From Verrucomicrobiota bacterium (lineage in GTDB: Bacteria > Verrucomicrobiota > Verrucomicrobiia > Limisphaerales > JADJPG01): a stretch of DNA of 64,000 nucleotides. Where the stretch lies: positions 12,437-76,436 of the forward strand of contig JADJPG010000030.1 of assembly GCA_016713365.1 (NCBI GenBank), in the 5' to 3' direction. The notes under the pieces are model-generated. The model worked only from the letters and a program-made list of their open reading frames with translations, did no database searches and had not been told where the DNA came from. Positions 24,727 to 34,160 of this stretch are shown here, one piece after another (position 1 is the stretch's first letter; each line of letters begins with the position of its first letter). The position numbers and the translations under genes are program-made.

Positions 24727-25812
24727 TTAGATCGATCCGAACAACCGTTCGATCAGCCAGAAAAGACCGGCGCCCGTGACCATCACCGAACAAACCGGAA
24801 CCAGTCGATGCTTCCACGAGGGAACTCGGCCCGCCCAATAAATCAGCGGCGCGATCAGGAATACGACCAGCAGCTGTCCCAGTTCGACACCGAGATTAAA
24901 CGAAAGCAGCGGGACGATGATGCCAGACGAGACGCTTCCCACTCCGAGATCCCGCAAGACCGAGGCAAAGCCCAGTCCGTGGATCAGGCCGAAGATGAAA
25001 ACGAGTAGAATCCGGCTTCGTCCGATGTCACGTCGGACCAGGTTTTCCACTCCTACGAAAACAATCGTCGCAGCAATGAGCGGTTCGACGATCTGGGAGG
25101 AAATCGTAAGGACATTCAATGTCGCCAACGCCAGGGTGATCGAATGCGCCACCGTGAACGCAGTGACCAATTGAACCGTCGGGAGCAGCCGGTAGGAAAC
25201 GATTACCAGGCTAAACAGGAACAGCAGATGGTCGAACCCGACTAGAATGTGTTTTAGGCCCAGACCCACAAAGTCCGGCCAAGTTCCGATTGTCTTCGTT
25301 TCCGTGGATTCAGCACCGCCCGGTGCCATTTCAACTATGACCGAGTCCGACGTTGCGCTGAGTAGCCGCTCGGCGAGAACAGTCAATGGTTCCGCCTCCA
25401 CTGACACAAACTGCCGGTGGCCGGCCGGAAGCGCATCCAACCAGCGCGACTGAATCTCCAACGTCTTTCGAGCCCGCGCTTTCACGTGGAACCGCAAGGT
25501 GGCGTTCGAGTCGTTGTCGAAATCACACGTCGCCGCTTCCGCCTTCACCGGCTCACCGTCGACCACAAATCGCGTCGCCGATCCCGCCCGCTCCGCAAGG
25601 ATCACTTCCGCGATGACATCCCCCGGCACCGCGCCCTCCGTTTTTCGGGCGAGCTCCCGCGCTTCCTTCGCGGAGAAGACGAGCGTGACATCGAGCCCGT
25701 CCTTCAACACCCGCACTTGCATCGTGCTGAGCCCGGGTTCATGGGCCACGACTCGGAACAACGCAGCCATCCCGATGGCCGCAACGAGGAGCAAAAATCG
25801 GAGAGTTCGCAT
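24727..25812 (-). CDS. HupE/UreJ-family membrane protein
   Basis: About 361 residues from ATG 25812 (25833 is the longest frame). An N-terminal signal peptide and a periplasmic domain of about 150 residues are followed by six to seven membrane helices. The family motif H-x3-G-x-D-H (KHILVGFDHLLFL) starts the membrane part, with TVAHSITLALA and FGLIHGLGFA in later helices. These supply histidines that could bind Ni, Co or another metal. HupE/UreJ proteins are thought to be metal permeases. It is the last gene of a leftward group with a DUF4331 protein and a TPR lipoprotein, which suggests a joint envelope function and not hydrogenase maturation. Confidence 0.78.
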   Translation of the reverse strand: MRTLRFLLLVAAIGMAALFRVVAHEPGLSTMQVRVLKDGLDVTLVFSAKEARELARKTEGAVPGDVIAEVILAERAGSATRFVVDGEPVKAEAATCDFDNDSNATLRFHVKARARKTLEIQSRWLDALPAGHRQFVSVEAEPLTVLAERLLSATSDSVIVEMAPGGAESTETKTIGTWPDFVGLGLKHILVGFDHLLFLFSLVIVSYRLLPTVQLVTAFTVAHSITLALATLNVLTISSQIVEPLIAATIVFVGVENLVRRDIGRSRILLVFIFGLIHGLGFASVLRDLGVGSVSSGIIVPLLSFNLGVELGQLLVVFLIAPLIYWAGRVPSWKHRLVPVCSVMVTGAGLFWLIERLFGSI

Positions 25813-25918
25813 AGAGACGGAGGCGTAGGTCATCGATTCGAGTGGAGGCGGTGAGAATAAGATTCCTGAACCGCCGGCGAACCACGATGAGTCCGCCGGC
25901 GGGTCCAGGTGGGTTGGG

Positions 25919-27457
25919 TTACGGATGCGTATTGTTGCGTCCGTTGTGAGGCGTGCCGCCGTAGGGGAACACCTTGTTGTAGCCCGAGTCGTTCTTGCTC
26001 ACGCCGTCGATGCCGTCCGCGACGCGGATGACCAGCGGGCCGCGCAGATCGCTGATGAGCGCGCTCACCGCGATGTCGATCACGTCGTCACCAAAGCGAC
26101 GACCATTCGGCCAGCCGCCGGGAATCAGTCCGCCGTTGCCGAACGGATCTTGAATGGTGCTCTGCAGCACATCGCCACCGAACACGCTCAATCGCGAGAA
26201 GCCAGCGTCATCGGGATTGACCGGATGATCCGCTCCGCTGCCGGCCACACGCACCGGTCCGGTCGAGAGATCGACCTTGATCAAGTCCGGGATGAAGATG
26301 CCCGCGATGTCGGTCCGGTTCGATTCGATGGCCGGTCCGTTGCCGTTGAAGACAAGGATATTGATCAACTTCGCCAGCTCGGGAGTCTCCGCATACTTGC
26401 GGAACAGCGCGTTGTCCACCGCCGGACTGGATCGGTTGTAACGATCCTTGTCCGCGATCGCGACGAGCGCTTCGCAGAAGAGCGGGTTGCCCTGACGTCC
26501 CACCTGCACCCAGGGTCCGCCGGTCGCGTCACCGCGTTCACGAATCAGCCGGATCTGACGGCGGCTCGTGGTGGAGTAAACACCGACGACCTGCTGATCA
26601 CCGCCGAGTTCGCTCACGGGAATCACGAGGCTGATCAGATGCATGTTGAAACCGCCCTGCGAATCCTTGCCCGGACTGCGGAGCTTGAGCAGATCGAAGA
26701 TCGACTGGATGTCGCCATAGAAGCCGTCCTCGCGCTGCCCGGCGAAGGCCCGGTAGCCATTGGTGTAAACGAACGTCCCTTGCTGCGTGTAGCGGTCGAA
26801 CTCGGCGAACGTCGCGCGCCCGTCCTTCGCCGGGTTCTCGCCGTTGTCACCTTGATTGTAGAACGGCGTGGCATTGCCCTGATTGTTCGGCGGTACGATG
26901 CCGGCGCCGATCAACGAAGTGCGCGGCGCGCGGCGTTCATACTTGTCATTGTATTTGTCATACTTGTCGCCCTTGCCGCGCGGACGGCGCGGACGGTGAT
27001 CCACCTTCGTGATCGTGTAGGTCTGCACGAGGTTCTGTGCGGCGTCGCCGACGTCATTCACGACGCCGAGATACGACTGAAGGATCGTTGCTTTCGACTT
27101 GTACTGCGTCTTGAACTCGAACTGGTAACTGAACGTCGGCTTGCCTTCTGCCACGTCGTCGCCCGTGGCCACGTGGATTTCATAGAGCACGTTGTCATCG
27201 AAGTTGTAATTGTTCGGCCCGATGCCCGGTTCCTGGTGCGGATACACGCCGAGCGCGGTGACGAGAACTTTTTGACCAGCCGCGTTGCGCACAAACGCGT
27301 AGACATCCGTTGTGTTCGCCGCCGGATCGAGCGTGATGAGCGGTGCGTCCATGTGGCTGGACGCCAGCGCGGACGGCGCAATAAACGCCGGACCGGCCAT
27401 GGCGCCGGCCAGCAACACCGAGAGCGCCCGGTTGCAGAGGTTGAGTTTTGATTTCAT
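25919..27457 (-). CDS. Secreted DUF4331-domain protein
   Basis: The product is 512 residues. ATG 27457 has AGGAG 8 bases upstream. The signal peptide is residues 1-33 (ends SALAS), and the DUF4331 hallmark SSHMDAPLITLDPAANTTDV starts right after it. The domain fills the rest, with LIGAGIVPPNNQGN, AGQREDGFY and a late PNGRRFGDDVIDIAV segment. A basic Lys/Asp/Tyr-rich insertion (KGDKYDKYNDKYERR) lies near residue 190. Members of the family are secreted, of unknown function, and often encoded with TPR and HupE/UreJ proteins, as here. It is 107 bases from hupE and 103 bases downstream of the TPR gene. Confidence 0.85.
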   Translation of the reverse strand: MKSKLNLCNRALSVLLAGAMAGPAFIAPSALASSHMDAPLITLDPAANTTDVYAFVRNAAGQKVLVTALGVYPHQEPGIGPNNYNFDDNVLYEIHVATGDDVAEGKPTFSYQFEFKTQYKSKATILQSYLGVVNDVGDAAQNLVQTYTITKVDHRPRRPRGKGDKYDKYNDKYERRAPRTSLIGAGIVPPNNQGNATPFYNQGDNGENPAKDGRATFAEFDRYTQQGTFVYTNGYRAFAGQREDGFYGDIQSIFDLLKLRSPGKDSQGGFNMHLISLVIPVSELGGDQQVVGVYSTTSRRQIRLIRERGDATGGPWVQVGRQGNPLFCEALVAIADKDRYNRSSPAVDNALFRKYAETPELAKLINILVFNGNGPAIESNRTDIAGIFIPDLIKVDLSTGPVRVAGSGADHPVNPDDAGFSRLSVFGGDVLQSTIQDPFGNGGLIPGGWPNGRRFGDDVIDIAVSALISDLRGPLVIRVADGIDGVSKNDSGYNKVFPYGGTPHNGRNNTHP

Positions 27458-27560
27458 TCGTGTTTCTCCTGTTCTGTTTCTTACTGGGTTGGTTGTTGTC
27501 AGTTTTTCAGCACGAGCCAGTGATCCGGCTCGGCGGAAAATGGGTTCTGTCCGGAAGGAG

Positions 27561-28916
27561 TCAGGGAAGTGCTGCCTTTGCGGTGGCACCAAGAAGCTCC
27601 TTCACTTCGCGCAGACGAGAAAGTTCGGAGGGCAGCAACCGCGCGCGAGCTTCCTCGGCCCGACGAATCCAGCGTTCCGCCTCCGCGTGCTGCCCGCGAT
27701 GAAAGGCAATCACTCCGGCGTGAAGCCACAAGCGTGGCTCGGACGTTTCCAACTGAAGCGCCGTCTCCATGTGAACAGCGGCATTCGTGAAATCGCCGGA
27801 TGCCGCAAGCGCCCACGCGAGGGTGTCATGGCTGAAGATATCCGAGCGCTCCGTCAGCTCCTGACGCGCGAGCCGCACGGCGAGTTCCGGTTGCTGCCGA
27901 CGCGTCGCGAGAAACAAAGCGCAACCGCGGGCATCGCTCGCCGGACCGCGCGAAATGATCTCGCGTTCGACCGTTTCAGCCTTAGCGACGCTTCCCGCCG
28001 CACGCAGCGCTTCAGCGAGTGCCCATTGATATTCGGGAAGTGGATTCAGCTTCGCAGCGGCTTGCAACGCGGCGACCGCCTCAGAAGTGTTGCCATCGGC
28101 GAGATTGATTCGTCCGCGCAACAAGAGTGCCGGCGGATAATTCGTGCGAAAGGCAATCGCTGATTCAATGCAACCCAGCGCTTCAGCACTCGCGCCGGAC
28201 TGCCAGAAGTAACGCGCCAGTTGCGTGTGCATCCACGCTGCGGATTCCCCATCGCGTGGCGAACTTCCGGCCACCGCCATGCGCATGACGTCGATGGCGC
28301 CTTCCAGGTCGCCTTTGAGCCAGCGGACATGTCCGGCGCGGGCGTAGCCTTGTGGATCAGGTTTCAGATCCAGCATGGATTGATAGGCCTGCTCCGCTTC
28401 CGGAACGCGACCGACATCCATCAAGACATCGCCGAGCAAACCGAAATCAGCGGCGAGTCCGCGAGCGGAGACGAGCTGCCGGGCGAGCGATTCCGCCTCG
28501 GCAAAACGATGCTGGCTGTGAAGAGCATGCCCACGGAGAAGCAACGCCGCATGGCTGCCGGACGCGTTTCGTTCCAGCGCCAGCCCGCATTGTTCCGCGA
28601 GCGTGTAGAAGCCCGCATCGAAACTCTCGCGAGCCTTCGCCACATAAAGCCAGCCGAGCCGCTCGATCGCCGCCTCGCGATTGAAGTTCGAGCGAACCTG
28701 TCCCTGATAATCCCGGATCTGGAAATCTACCCGATTGCTGCCTGCATGTGGCGCGAGCACGATGGCGAGAGGGTCAATGGTGGCGGGAGATGCGGTTGGC
28801 GTCGTCCCGGTCGCAATCGTCGCGTCGCGGGAGCAGCCGGCAAATCCGAGTGCAATGAACAGAGCTGCGATTTCAAGAAGACGCGAGGCCGGCATTTTCG
28901 TCCGTGAAGTTTTCAT
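27561..28916 (-). CDS. TPR-repeat lipoprotein of the DUF4331 cluster
   Basis: About 451 residues. The signal peptide ends in a lipobox (LGFAGC, Cys27 from ATG 28916; ATG 28895 is an alternative), so it is a lipoprotein. A short N-terminal segment is followed by about nine TPR helix pairs (for example LLGDVLMDVGRVPEAEQAYQ and LLRGRINLADGNTSEAVAAL). It is the first gene of the leftward group TPR-DUF4331-HupE and is divergent from the flavoprotein-like gene at 29030. It would act as an envelope scaffold; the partner is probably the DUF4331 protein. Confidence 0.77.
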   Translation of the reverse strand: MKTSRTKMPASRLLEIAALFIALGFAGCSRDATIATGTTPTASPATIDPLAIVLAPHAGSNRVDFQIRDYQGQVRSNFNREAAIERLGWLYVAKARESFDAGFYTLAEQCGLALERNASGSHAALLLRGHALHSQHRFAEAESLARQLVSARGLAADFGLLGDVLMDVGRVPEAEQAYQSMLDLKPDPQGYARAGHVRWLKGDLEGAIDVMRMAVAGSSPRDGESAAWMHTQLARYFWQSGASAEALGCIESAIAFRTNYPPALLLRGRINLADGNTSEAVAALQAAAKLNPLPEYQWALAEALRAAGSVAKAETVEREIISRGPASDARGCALFLATRRQQPELAVRLARQELTERSDIFSHDTLAWALAASGDFTNAAVHMETALQLETSEPRLWLHAGVIAFHRGQHAEAERWIRRAEEARARLLPSELSRLREVKELLGATAKAALP

Positions 28917-29029
28917 CGTGGTCGATGTGTTACGTGAGGCATTACGGCGGCGCGCAGAAACTGGATGCACCGTTGGCGAAGAAAATTTTTGATGGCATCC
29001 ACACAGCCACAACCGGCGTAGGAATGGAG

Positions 29030-30442
29030 ATGCGAGTTGATTTTGCAGAGGACTTGGAGACTGTTGGCCACTGCATGCAGGCCGAAACCCAGACGTCGCC
29101 GCGTCGATCTAATTCTCCCGAGGATTACTCCCTTCTCTCAGCACTGCGTGACCGTCGCTCGCGGCGTTTCGGGCGCGGCATGAAGATTCCGGCTGGTCCG
29201 CTGGCGTACGGAAGCAAGCACGCGCCCGCGCCGTTGACCGAGGACGAAGAAGCAGCGCTGGTTTTCGCGGCGTGCGGCATCACGGGACACGCGCTCGCCG
29301 ATCTCGCCTATGCTCGCGGTGAAGGCGGGAACATCATGGCCGGGCTGGTCGCGCGAACGATTGCCAGCGGGGACGGACTACAGACCGTCGCCTTGGTGGT
29401 CACAAACGATTCCGGAACGCATCTGGTCCGGCGTCCCGCCGAACTGCCGGCCGCGGAGATTCCGCAGCTCATCTCGATGGCGCAACGCAGCGAGTTCACG
29501 GAGGCCTATCGCCGCACGCGGGTGAAGATCAAGGATGGCCGCGCCGCGCCGCCGACAGAGCCGTTGTTCAACATCAACGCCAATCGTTGGGCCGCCCATG
29601 CGCCGGGCACGAGCTATTTTCTCCCGATCAACGATCTCACGTTGATGTACATCAACGGGCTGCTGGAGATTCTCAACGAAGACACCGGCGTATTCGTGCT
29701 GGACGAACGGAACGGTTATCGACCGGCGGGTTTGGCGAAGTTTGCGCGCAGCCGCGGCGGTCACTTGCATGACGATCCAACAAAGCTGCGCGTGGCCACC
29801 ATCCGGCAGGTCGAGCAGTTCGTGACCGAGTTTGTGACCGCAGAGCAGGGCATGATGTTGCAGAACTTGGGGCTCATGGCGCAGGCGCTGGGCTTGGGCG
29901 GTTACCCGAACTTTGCCAACCACGAGTTCGGCTGGTTCGAGGCGCTTGGGTTTCGCATGCAACGTATGCCGGCGAGCCGCTATCTCGGAGTCAGTTCACT
30001 GATCGCACTCGGGATGAGGCTGACGAGACGCGATGTGGAGATTCCCTATCCCGTGGGACTGGAACGCAACGGTGAGGTGTTGCTGAAGCCGTTTTGTCCG
30101 CCTTACTTCGCAACGATGAGCGACGCCGTGCGCGCGGTGGTGGAATTGAAGTTTGGATCCAGCGGGGTTTTCCGTAGCGACGGACACGGCAGCGCCTGGG
30201 CGAATCACCACGCCACCACGAACGCCGTCCCCAAAGTCAGTGACGCAGCCATTGCAGCGACGATCGCCTACTGCGAATACGTGTGGGGTCGTTACGGTCG
30301 GTTCCCAGTCTACATGCCGCCTTACAAGACGGTGCTGGGATTTCAGGCGTGCCACGTGGATGCGGAATTTTACGACCGCTTCTATCGTCCGGAGGCGCTG
30401 GCGGAAACGCAGCGTAAGGATTGGAAGAACCAGCACCGCTGA
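29030..30442 (+). CDS. Nitroreductase-like protein of uncertain function
   Basis: The product is about 470 residues. ATG 29030 has AGGA 6 bases upstream; the frame is open from 28904 and ATG 29024 is possible. The N-terminal part has LLSALRDRRSRRFGRGMKI and then PLTEDEEAALVFAACG, as in nitroreductases. The middle has MMLQNLGLMAQALGLGGYPN, matching the 'QN..LAA.ALGLG' flavin-site helix. No signal peptide is visible, so it is cytoplasmic. It is much longer than ordinary nitroreductases (about 200 residues), and the region between the two halves and the C-terminus (FGSSGVFRSDGHGSAW) are not recognised. It is divergent from the TPR-DUF4331-HupE group with a 113-base gap that could hold shared control. 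Confidence 0.5.
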   Translation: MRVDFAEDLETVGHCMQAETQTSPRRSNSPEDYSLLSALRDRRSRRFGRGMKIPAGPLAYGSKHAPAPLTEDEEAALVFAACGITGHALADLAYARGEGGNIMAGLVARTIASGDGLQTVALVVTNDSGTHLVRRPAELPAAEIPQLISMAQRSEFTEAYRRTRVKIKDGRAAPPTEPLFNINANRWAAHAPGTSYFLPINDLTLMYINGLLEILNEDTGVFVLDERNGYRPAGLAKFARSRGGHLHDDPTKLRVATIRQVEQFVTEFVTAEQGMMLQNLGLMAQALGLGGYPNFANHEFGWFEALGFRMQRMPASRYLGVSSLIALGMRLTRRDVEIPYPVGLERNGEVLLKPFCPPYFATMSDAVRAVVELKFGSSGVFRSDGHGSAWANHHATTNAVPKVSDAAIAATIAYCEYVWGRYGRFPVYMPPYKTVLGFQACHVDAEFYDRFYRPEALAETQRKDWKNQHR

Positions 30443-30451
30443 GCCACGCGC

Positions 30452-31069
30452 TCAGGCCATCGCGAACTTCGTGAGCTCGTGATCCAGCGAGAGCACGGCC
30501 AGCAAGGTGCAGCCTTCGTCGGAGTAATTGACCGGATGCTCGGTTCCCGCGTCACAGTGATGGAAATCGCCGGGACCGAGTCGGCGACCAGCAATTGTTA
30601 GGTCGCCCGTGAGCAGGAAAATTTCCTCACCAGTTTCATGTGGATGGGCCGGGTACCGCACGCCTTTCTCCAGCTTGCCGAGCAACACCGCATAACCACG
30701 CTCGCGATCCGCCGAGAGCAGCTTGATGGATGCACCGGGCAAGGGAAGATCCTTCCAGCCGGACTGGTCCCGCGCCGCGATGAAAAAGAACGCGGGATCG
30801 ACCGCAGGTCCGGTAAACGGAAGCGGACTCGGTGCTGAAGCGGAAGCCGTCGCCCCGACGCTGCCCAGCACGCGGTCGCGCAGGCTGGGAGGAGGATTGG
30901 CCGCAGGAACGGCCTTGGCCATCAGCACGCTCGTGGATTCGAGGTCGCGCACGAGGGAGAGCAATTCAGGCTGGGCACGCAGTTCCGCCTCGAACGCCAG
31001 CCGTTCGCTGGCGCCAAGCGCTCCCAGCACATAGAGGCTGGCTTGTTCCTGTTGTTGCTCGCTGATCAT
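30452..31069 (-). CDS. Cupin-domain anti-sigma factor (ChrR-like)
   Basis: A 205-residue soluble protein. The N-terminal 70 residues (EQASLYVLGALGASERLAFE) match the RskA/anti-sigma-K type sigma-binding domain. The C-terminal half (about 95-195) is a cupin with HPHETGEEIFLLTGDL, then GDFHHCDAGTEHPV, giving His, Glu and His ligands for a metal. It should bind the ECF factor encoded upstream and release it when the cupin senses a ligand or oxidant. The order matches ChrR, but the zinc H-x3-C-x2-C motif of ChrR's N-terminal domain is absent. The start overlaps the sigma stop by four bases (ATGA at 31066). Confidence 0.82.
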   Translation of the reverse strand: MISEQQQEQASLYVLGALGASERLAFEAELRAQPELLSLVRDLESTSVLMAKAVPAANPPPSLRDRVLGSVGATASASAPSPLPFTGPAVDPAFFFIAARDQSGWKDLPLPGASIKLLSADRERGYAVLLGKLEKGVRYPAHPHETGEEIFLLTGDLTIAGRRLGPGDFHHCDAGTEHPVNYSDEGCTLLAVLSLDHELTKFAMA

Positions 31070-31638
31070 AGGTAAGCTTGCAGGCTCTCGCGTAACTTCA
31101 GCATCCCGCGCCGGATGCGAGCCTTGATGGTTCCCAAGGGTTCTTTCAGCACATTGGCAATTTCCTGGTGGGACATGCCGCCGAAAAACGCCATCGCGAT
31201 GGCCTGCTGCTGGTCGGACGGCAGGTCTGCCACGGCTTTGCGCACCACGGCTTGTTCCTCCGGACTGAGATCGGTTGCGGTGAGCGGGGCGGCGGTGGTC
31301 ACCTCGACTTCCGATTGGTCCACCGCGTCGTCGAAGACACGCGAACGTCGCTGGCGAGAGCGGAGCCGGTCGATGCAGCGATTGCGAGTGATGCCGAGAA
31401 TCCAGCTGAGCGGATTCCCAAGGGCGCCATCAAAGGTCTCAGCCTTGTTCCAAATCTGGAGAAAAACATCCTGCACCACTTCCTCGGCTTCGCGGCGGTC
31501 GGACAGCATGTGCAAGGCGTTGGAGAACAGGAGTCCGGCGACCCGATCGTAAAGCTCGGCGAAGGCCCCGTGATCGCGCCGGGCGACTCGGCGGAGGAGG
31601 TCCGCTTCGGGATGCTCAACTGTAGATCGGTCTGACAT
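31066..31638 (-). CDS. ECF RNA polymerase sigma factor (RpoE/SigK-like)
   Basis: A 190-residue sigma factor. ATG 31638 has GGAG 5 bases upstream. Region 2 (about 12-85) contains AFAELYDRVAGLLFSNALHM, EEVVQDVFLQIWNKA and LSWILGITRNRCIDRLRSR. Region 4 (about 125-185) contains LPSDQQQAIAMAFFGGMSHQ and LGTIKARIRRGMLKLRESL. It is followed by its cupin anti-sigma gene with an ATGA overlap. SigK/ChrR-type pairs respond to singlet oxygen, peroxide or redox stress; the exact signal here is unknown. The two genes end 10 bases from the 3' end of the nitroreductase-like gene, which is convergent. Confidence 0.9.
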   Translation of the reverse strand: MSDRSTVEHPEADLLRRVARRDHGAFAELYDRVAGLLFSNALHMLSDRREAEEVVQDVFLQIWNKAETFDGALGNPLSWILGITRNRCIDRLRSRQRRSRVFDDAVDQSEVEVTTAAPLTATDLSPEEQAVVRKAVADLPSDQQQAIAMAFFGGMSHQEIANVLKEPLGTIKARIRRGMLKLRESLQAYL

Positions 31639-31935
31639 GGTTTCTCCGGCTCCGAATCGAGGGGGCGCCGGATGGGCAAGGACCATTCTGGCGCAGCGCC
31701 GTTTTCCGCGCCAGTGACAAATAGAATGTCGATACGTTTCACCATCTATTACTACGACCGGCCGGCCGCTCTGGATGCACAACGCTAAGTCACTTCGGCG
31801 TGAAATCTGGCCGAGGAAGGCGCCGCCGCCTCGTGCCGTTCGCTTGATGGCCGCGCGGACCGAGGTGAGGAGTATTCATGGCCCGGGAAAGCTTGGGGGT
31901 TGAAACTCCATTTCCGATTTCCTAGCCTGCGCGTC

Positions 31936-33162
31936 GTGAATCCTTTTACTCACAATTCGCCCGCCGCCGCCCCGAAGGCGCCGTCTGTTCTTTGTCGCTC
32001 GCTGGCGACACTGATCCGTGTGCTGCCGCTCGTCGCAATCTCGTTACTGCTGGCGCTGGGCAGCGCTGGCTGCAGCAAAAAGTCAGACGACGTGATCAAG
32101 GTTGGCGAATTCGCGTCGCTCACAGGCAAGGAAGCAACCTTTGGCACGTCATCCCACGAAGGCACCCTGCTCGCCATCGAGGAACTCAACGCCACGGGCG
32201 GCGTGCTCGGGAAGAAGATCGAGCTGATTACCGAAGACAACCTTTCCAAGGCGGGTGAATCCGGAACCGTGGTAACCAAGCTGATCGACCGCGACGGCGT
32301 CGTGGCCATCCTCGGCGAAGTCGCCTCCAGCCGTTCCCTCGAAGCCGCGCCCATCTGCCAGCGCAGCCAGATCCCGATGATCTCCCCGTCGTCCACCAAT
32401 CCGAAAGTCACCGAGACAGGCGATTACATCTTCCGCGTCTGCTTCATCGATCCCTTCCAAGGCACCGTGATGGCCAACTTCGCGAGCAAGACGCTCAAGG
32501 CGAAGAAGGTCGCCGTCTTCACCGATGTGAAGAGCGACTACAGCAAGGGCCTCGCGAAGTATTTCAAGGAAGGTTTCACAGAGGCAGGTGGCGAAATCAG
32601 CGCCGAGCTCGACTTCAACGGCGGCGACAAGGATTTCAAGGCGCAGCTCACCGCCATCAAAACAGCCGCGCCGGACGCCGTGTTCGTTCCCGGTTACTAC
32701 ACGGACGTGGCGCTGATTTGCATCCAGGCGAAACAACTCGGACTGAACGTCCCCTTGTTCGGCGGGGACGGCTGGGAATCGGATGACTTGATCAAGATCG
32801 GCAAGGAAGCGGTGGAAGGAAACTACTTCTCCACCCATTACCATCCCGAAGTCAGCTCGCCCAAGAGCAAGCAATTCGTGGAAGCCTACAAGAAACGTTT
32901 CAAGAACCAGGACGGCTCGCCCAAGGCCCCCGACGCGATGGCCGCCCTTGGCTATGATTCCGCGATTATTCTCGCCGAAGCAATGAAGCGCGCCGGCACC
33001 ACCGAAGGCGCCAAGGTCCGCGACGCACTGGCCGCGATGAAAGATTTCGAAGGCGCGACTGGCAAAACGAACATCAACGAGAAGCGCGACGCGACCAAGC
33101 CCGCCGTCATTCTCCAAGTCAAAGGCGGCGTGTTCAAATACGTGGAAACCATCAGCCCGTGA
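31936..33162 (+). CDS. livK: Branched-chain amino-acid ABC transporter substrate-binding lipoprotein
   Basis: About 408 residues from GTG 31936 (TTG 31900 is the longer option; neither has a clear ribosome-binding site). A hydrophobic segment ends in the lipobox LALGSAGC, so the protein is membrane-tethered. The remainder is a periplasmic-binding-protein type I fold with the LIVBP order: IKVGEFASLTG, ELITEDNLS, IPMISPSSTNPKVTE and the effector lobe KVAVFTDVKSDYSKGLAKYF. It delivers branched-chain or related amino acids to LivHMGF, encoded downstream in the same direction. The ligand could also be a related amide or urea. Confidence 0.9.
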   Translation: MNPFTHNSPAAAPKAPSVLCRSLATLIRVLPLVAISLLLALGSAGCSKKSDDVIKVGEFASLTGKEATFGTSSHEGTLLAIEELNATGGVLGKKIELITEDNLSKAGESGTVVTKLIDRDGVVAILGEVASSRSLEAAPICQRSQIPMISPSSTNPKVTETGDYIFRVCFIDPFQGTVMANFASKTLKAKKVAVFTDVKSDYSKGLAKYFKEGFTEAGGEISAELDFNGGDKDFKAQLTAIKTAAPDAVFVPGYYTDVALICIQAKQLGLNVPLFGGDGWESDDLIKIGKEAVEGNYFSTHYHPEVSSPKSKQFVEAYKKRFKNQDGSPKAPDAMAALGYDSAIILAEAMKRAGTTEGAKVRDALAAMKDFEGATGKTNINEKRDATKPAVILQVKGGVFKYVETISP

Positions 33163-33251
33163 TTGATCGCTCGATGGTCCGCCTCGATGCCTGATAACCC
33201 GAGCGCCGGCCCGCCGCTCTCTCAACCATCAACTCTCCGACCCTCAACTAA

Positions 33252-34160
33252 TTGGACTGGCTCCAACAACTCATCAACGGCCTCGCGCAAGGCTCCATCT
33301 ACGCCCTGATTGCGCTCGGCTACACGATGGTCTACGGCGTCCTCCGCTTCATCAATTTCGCCCACAGCGACGTGCTGATGCTGGGCGCCTTTGCCGCCTT
33401 CTTCCTCGCGCCCGTCGTCGGCACCATCCTTCCTCCGCAATCCTATCTCGGCGCCTTCATTATCGTCATCGTCTCCGCGGCGATTTGCGCTGCCATCGGA
33501 ATCCTGATTGAACGTCTCGCCTACCGCCCGCTGCGGAACCGCCCCAAGCTGACGGTGCTCATCACCGCCATCGGCGTCTCCCTCTTAATCGAGTTCACCT
33601 GTCAGCACAACGCCGTCTTCGGCGCGCGAACGCGTCCGTTTCCACGGTTGATTCCGGAACACAACTTCCATCTCGGCAACATCGTCATCGCGAATCACGA
33701 CGTCCTCGTCCCCATCGTCACCGCCGCGCTGCTCGCCCTGCTCTGGCTCGTCGTCCAGCGCACGAAGATCGGCATGGCCATGCGGGCCGTGGCGTTCAAC
33801 CCGCAAGCCGCAGCGCTGATGGGCGTGAACATCAACCGCGTCATCTCGTTCACGTTCGGCCTCGGCTCCGCGCTTGCCGCGATCGCCGGGATTCTCTACG
33901 CGATGCGCGCGCCCGGCATTGAACCCTTGATGGGCATCCAACCCGGCCTGCGCGCCTTCATCGCCGCCGTGCTCGGTGGAATCGGCAATCTCCCCGGAGC
34001 CGCGCTGGGCGGGCTGCTTCTAGGTCTGCTCGAAACGTTCGCGGGTGGTATTCCCGGCATTTCGAATTACCGCGACGGCATCGCGTTTGCGATTTTGATC
34101 TTCATCCTGCTCTTCCGCCCGGCCGGTCTGCTGGGCGAAGTGAAAACCGAGAAAGTCTGA
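33252..34160 (+). CDS. livH: Branched-chain amino-acid ABC permease LivH
   Basis: The product is 302 residues from TTG 33252. Eight membrane helices follow the LivH pattern, starting GSIYALIALGYTMVYGVLRF and INFAHSDVLMLGAF, with the coupling loop EAA-like segment AVAFNPQAAALMGVN. It forms the translocation pore with LivM. The stop and the livM start share one base (TGATG at 34158-34162), as expected for coupled translation. Family length is about 300 residues, so it is complete. Confidence 0.93.
   Translation: MDWLQQLINGLAQGSIYALIALGYTMVYGVLRFINFAHSDVLMLGAFAAFFLAPVVGTILPPQSYLGAFIIVIVSAAICAAIGILIERLAYRPLRNRPKLTVLITAIGVSLLIEFTCQHNAVFGARTRPFPRLIPEHNFHLGNIVIANHDVLVPIVTAALLALLWLVVQRTKIGMAMRAVAFNPQAAALMGVNINRVISFTFGLGSALAAIAGILYAMRAPGIEPLMGIQPGLRAFIAAVLGGIGNLPGAALGGLLLGLLETFAGGIPGISNYRDGIAFAILIFILLFRPAGLLGEVKTEKV

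Noticed and set aside
25925..27451. 508-codon plus-strand frame opposite the DUF4331 gene
   Set aside because: Antisense shadow; the minus-strand product has a signal peptide, ribosome-binding site and family motif.
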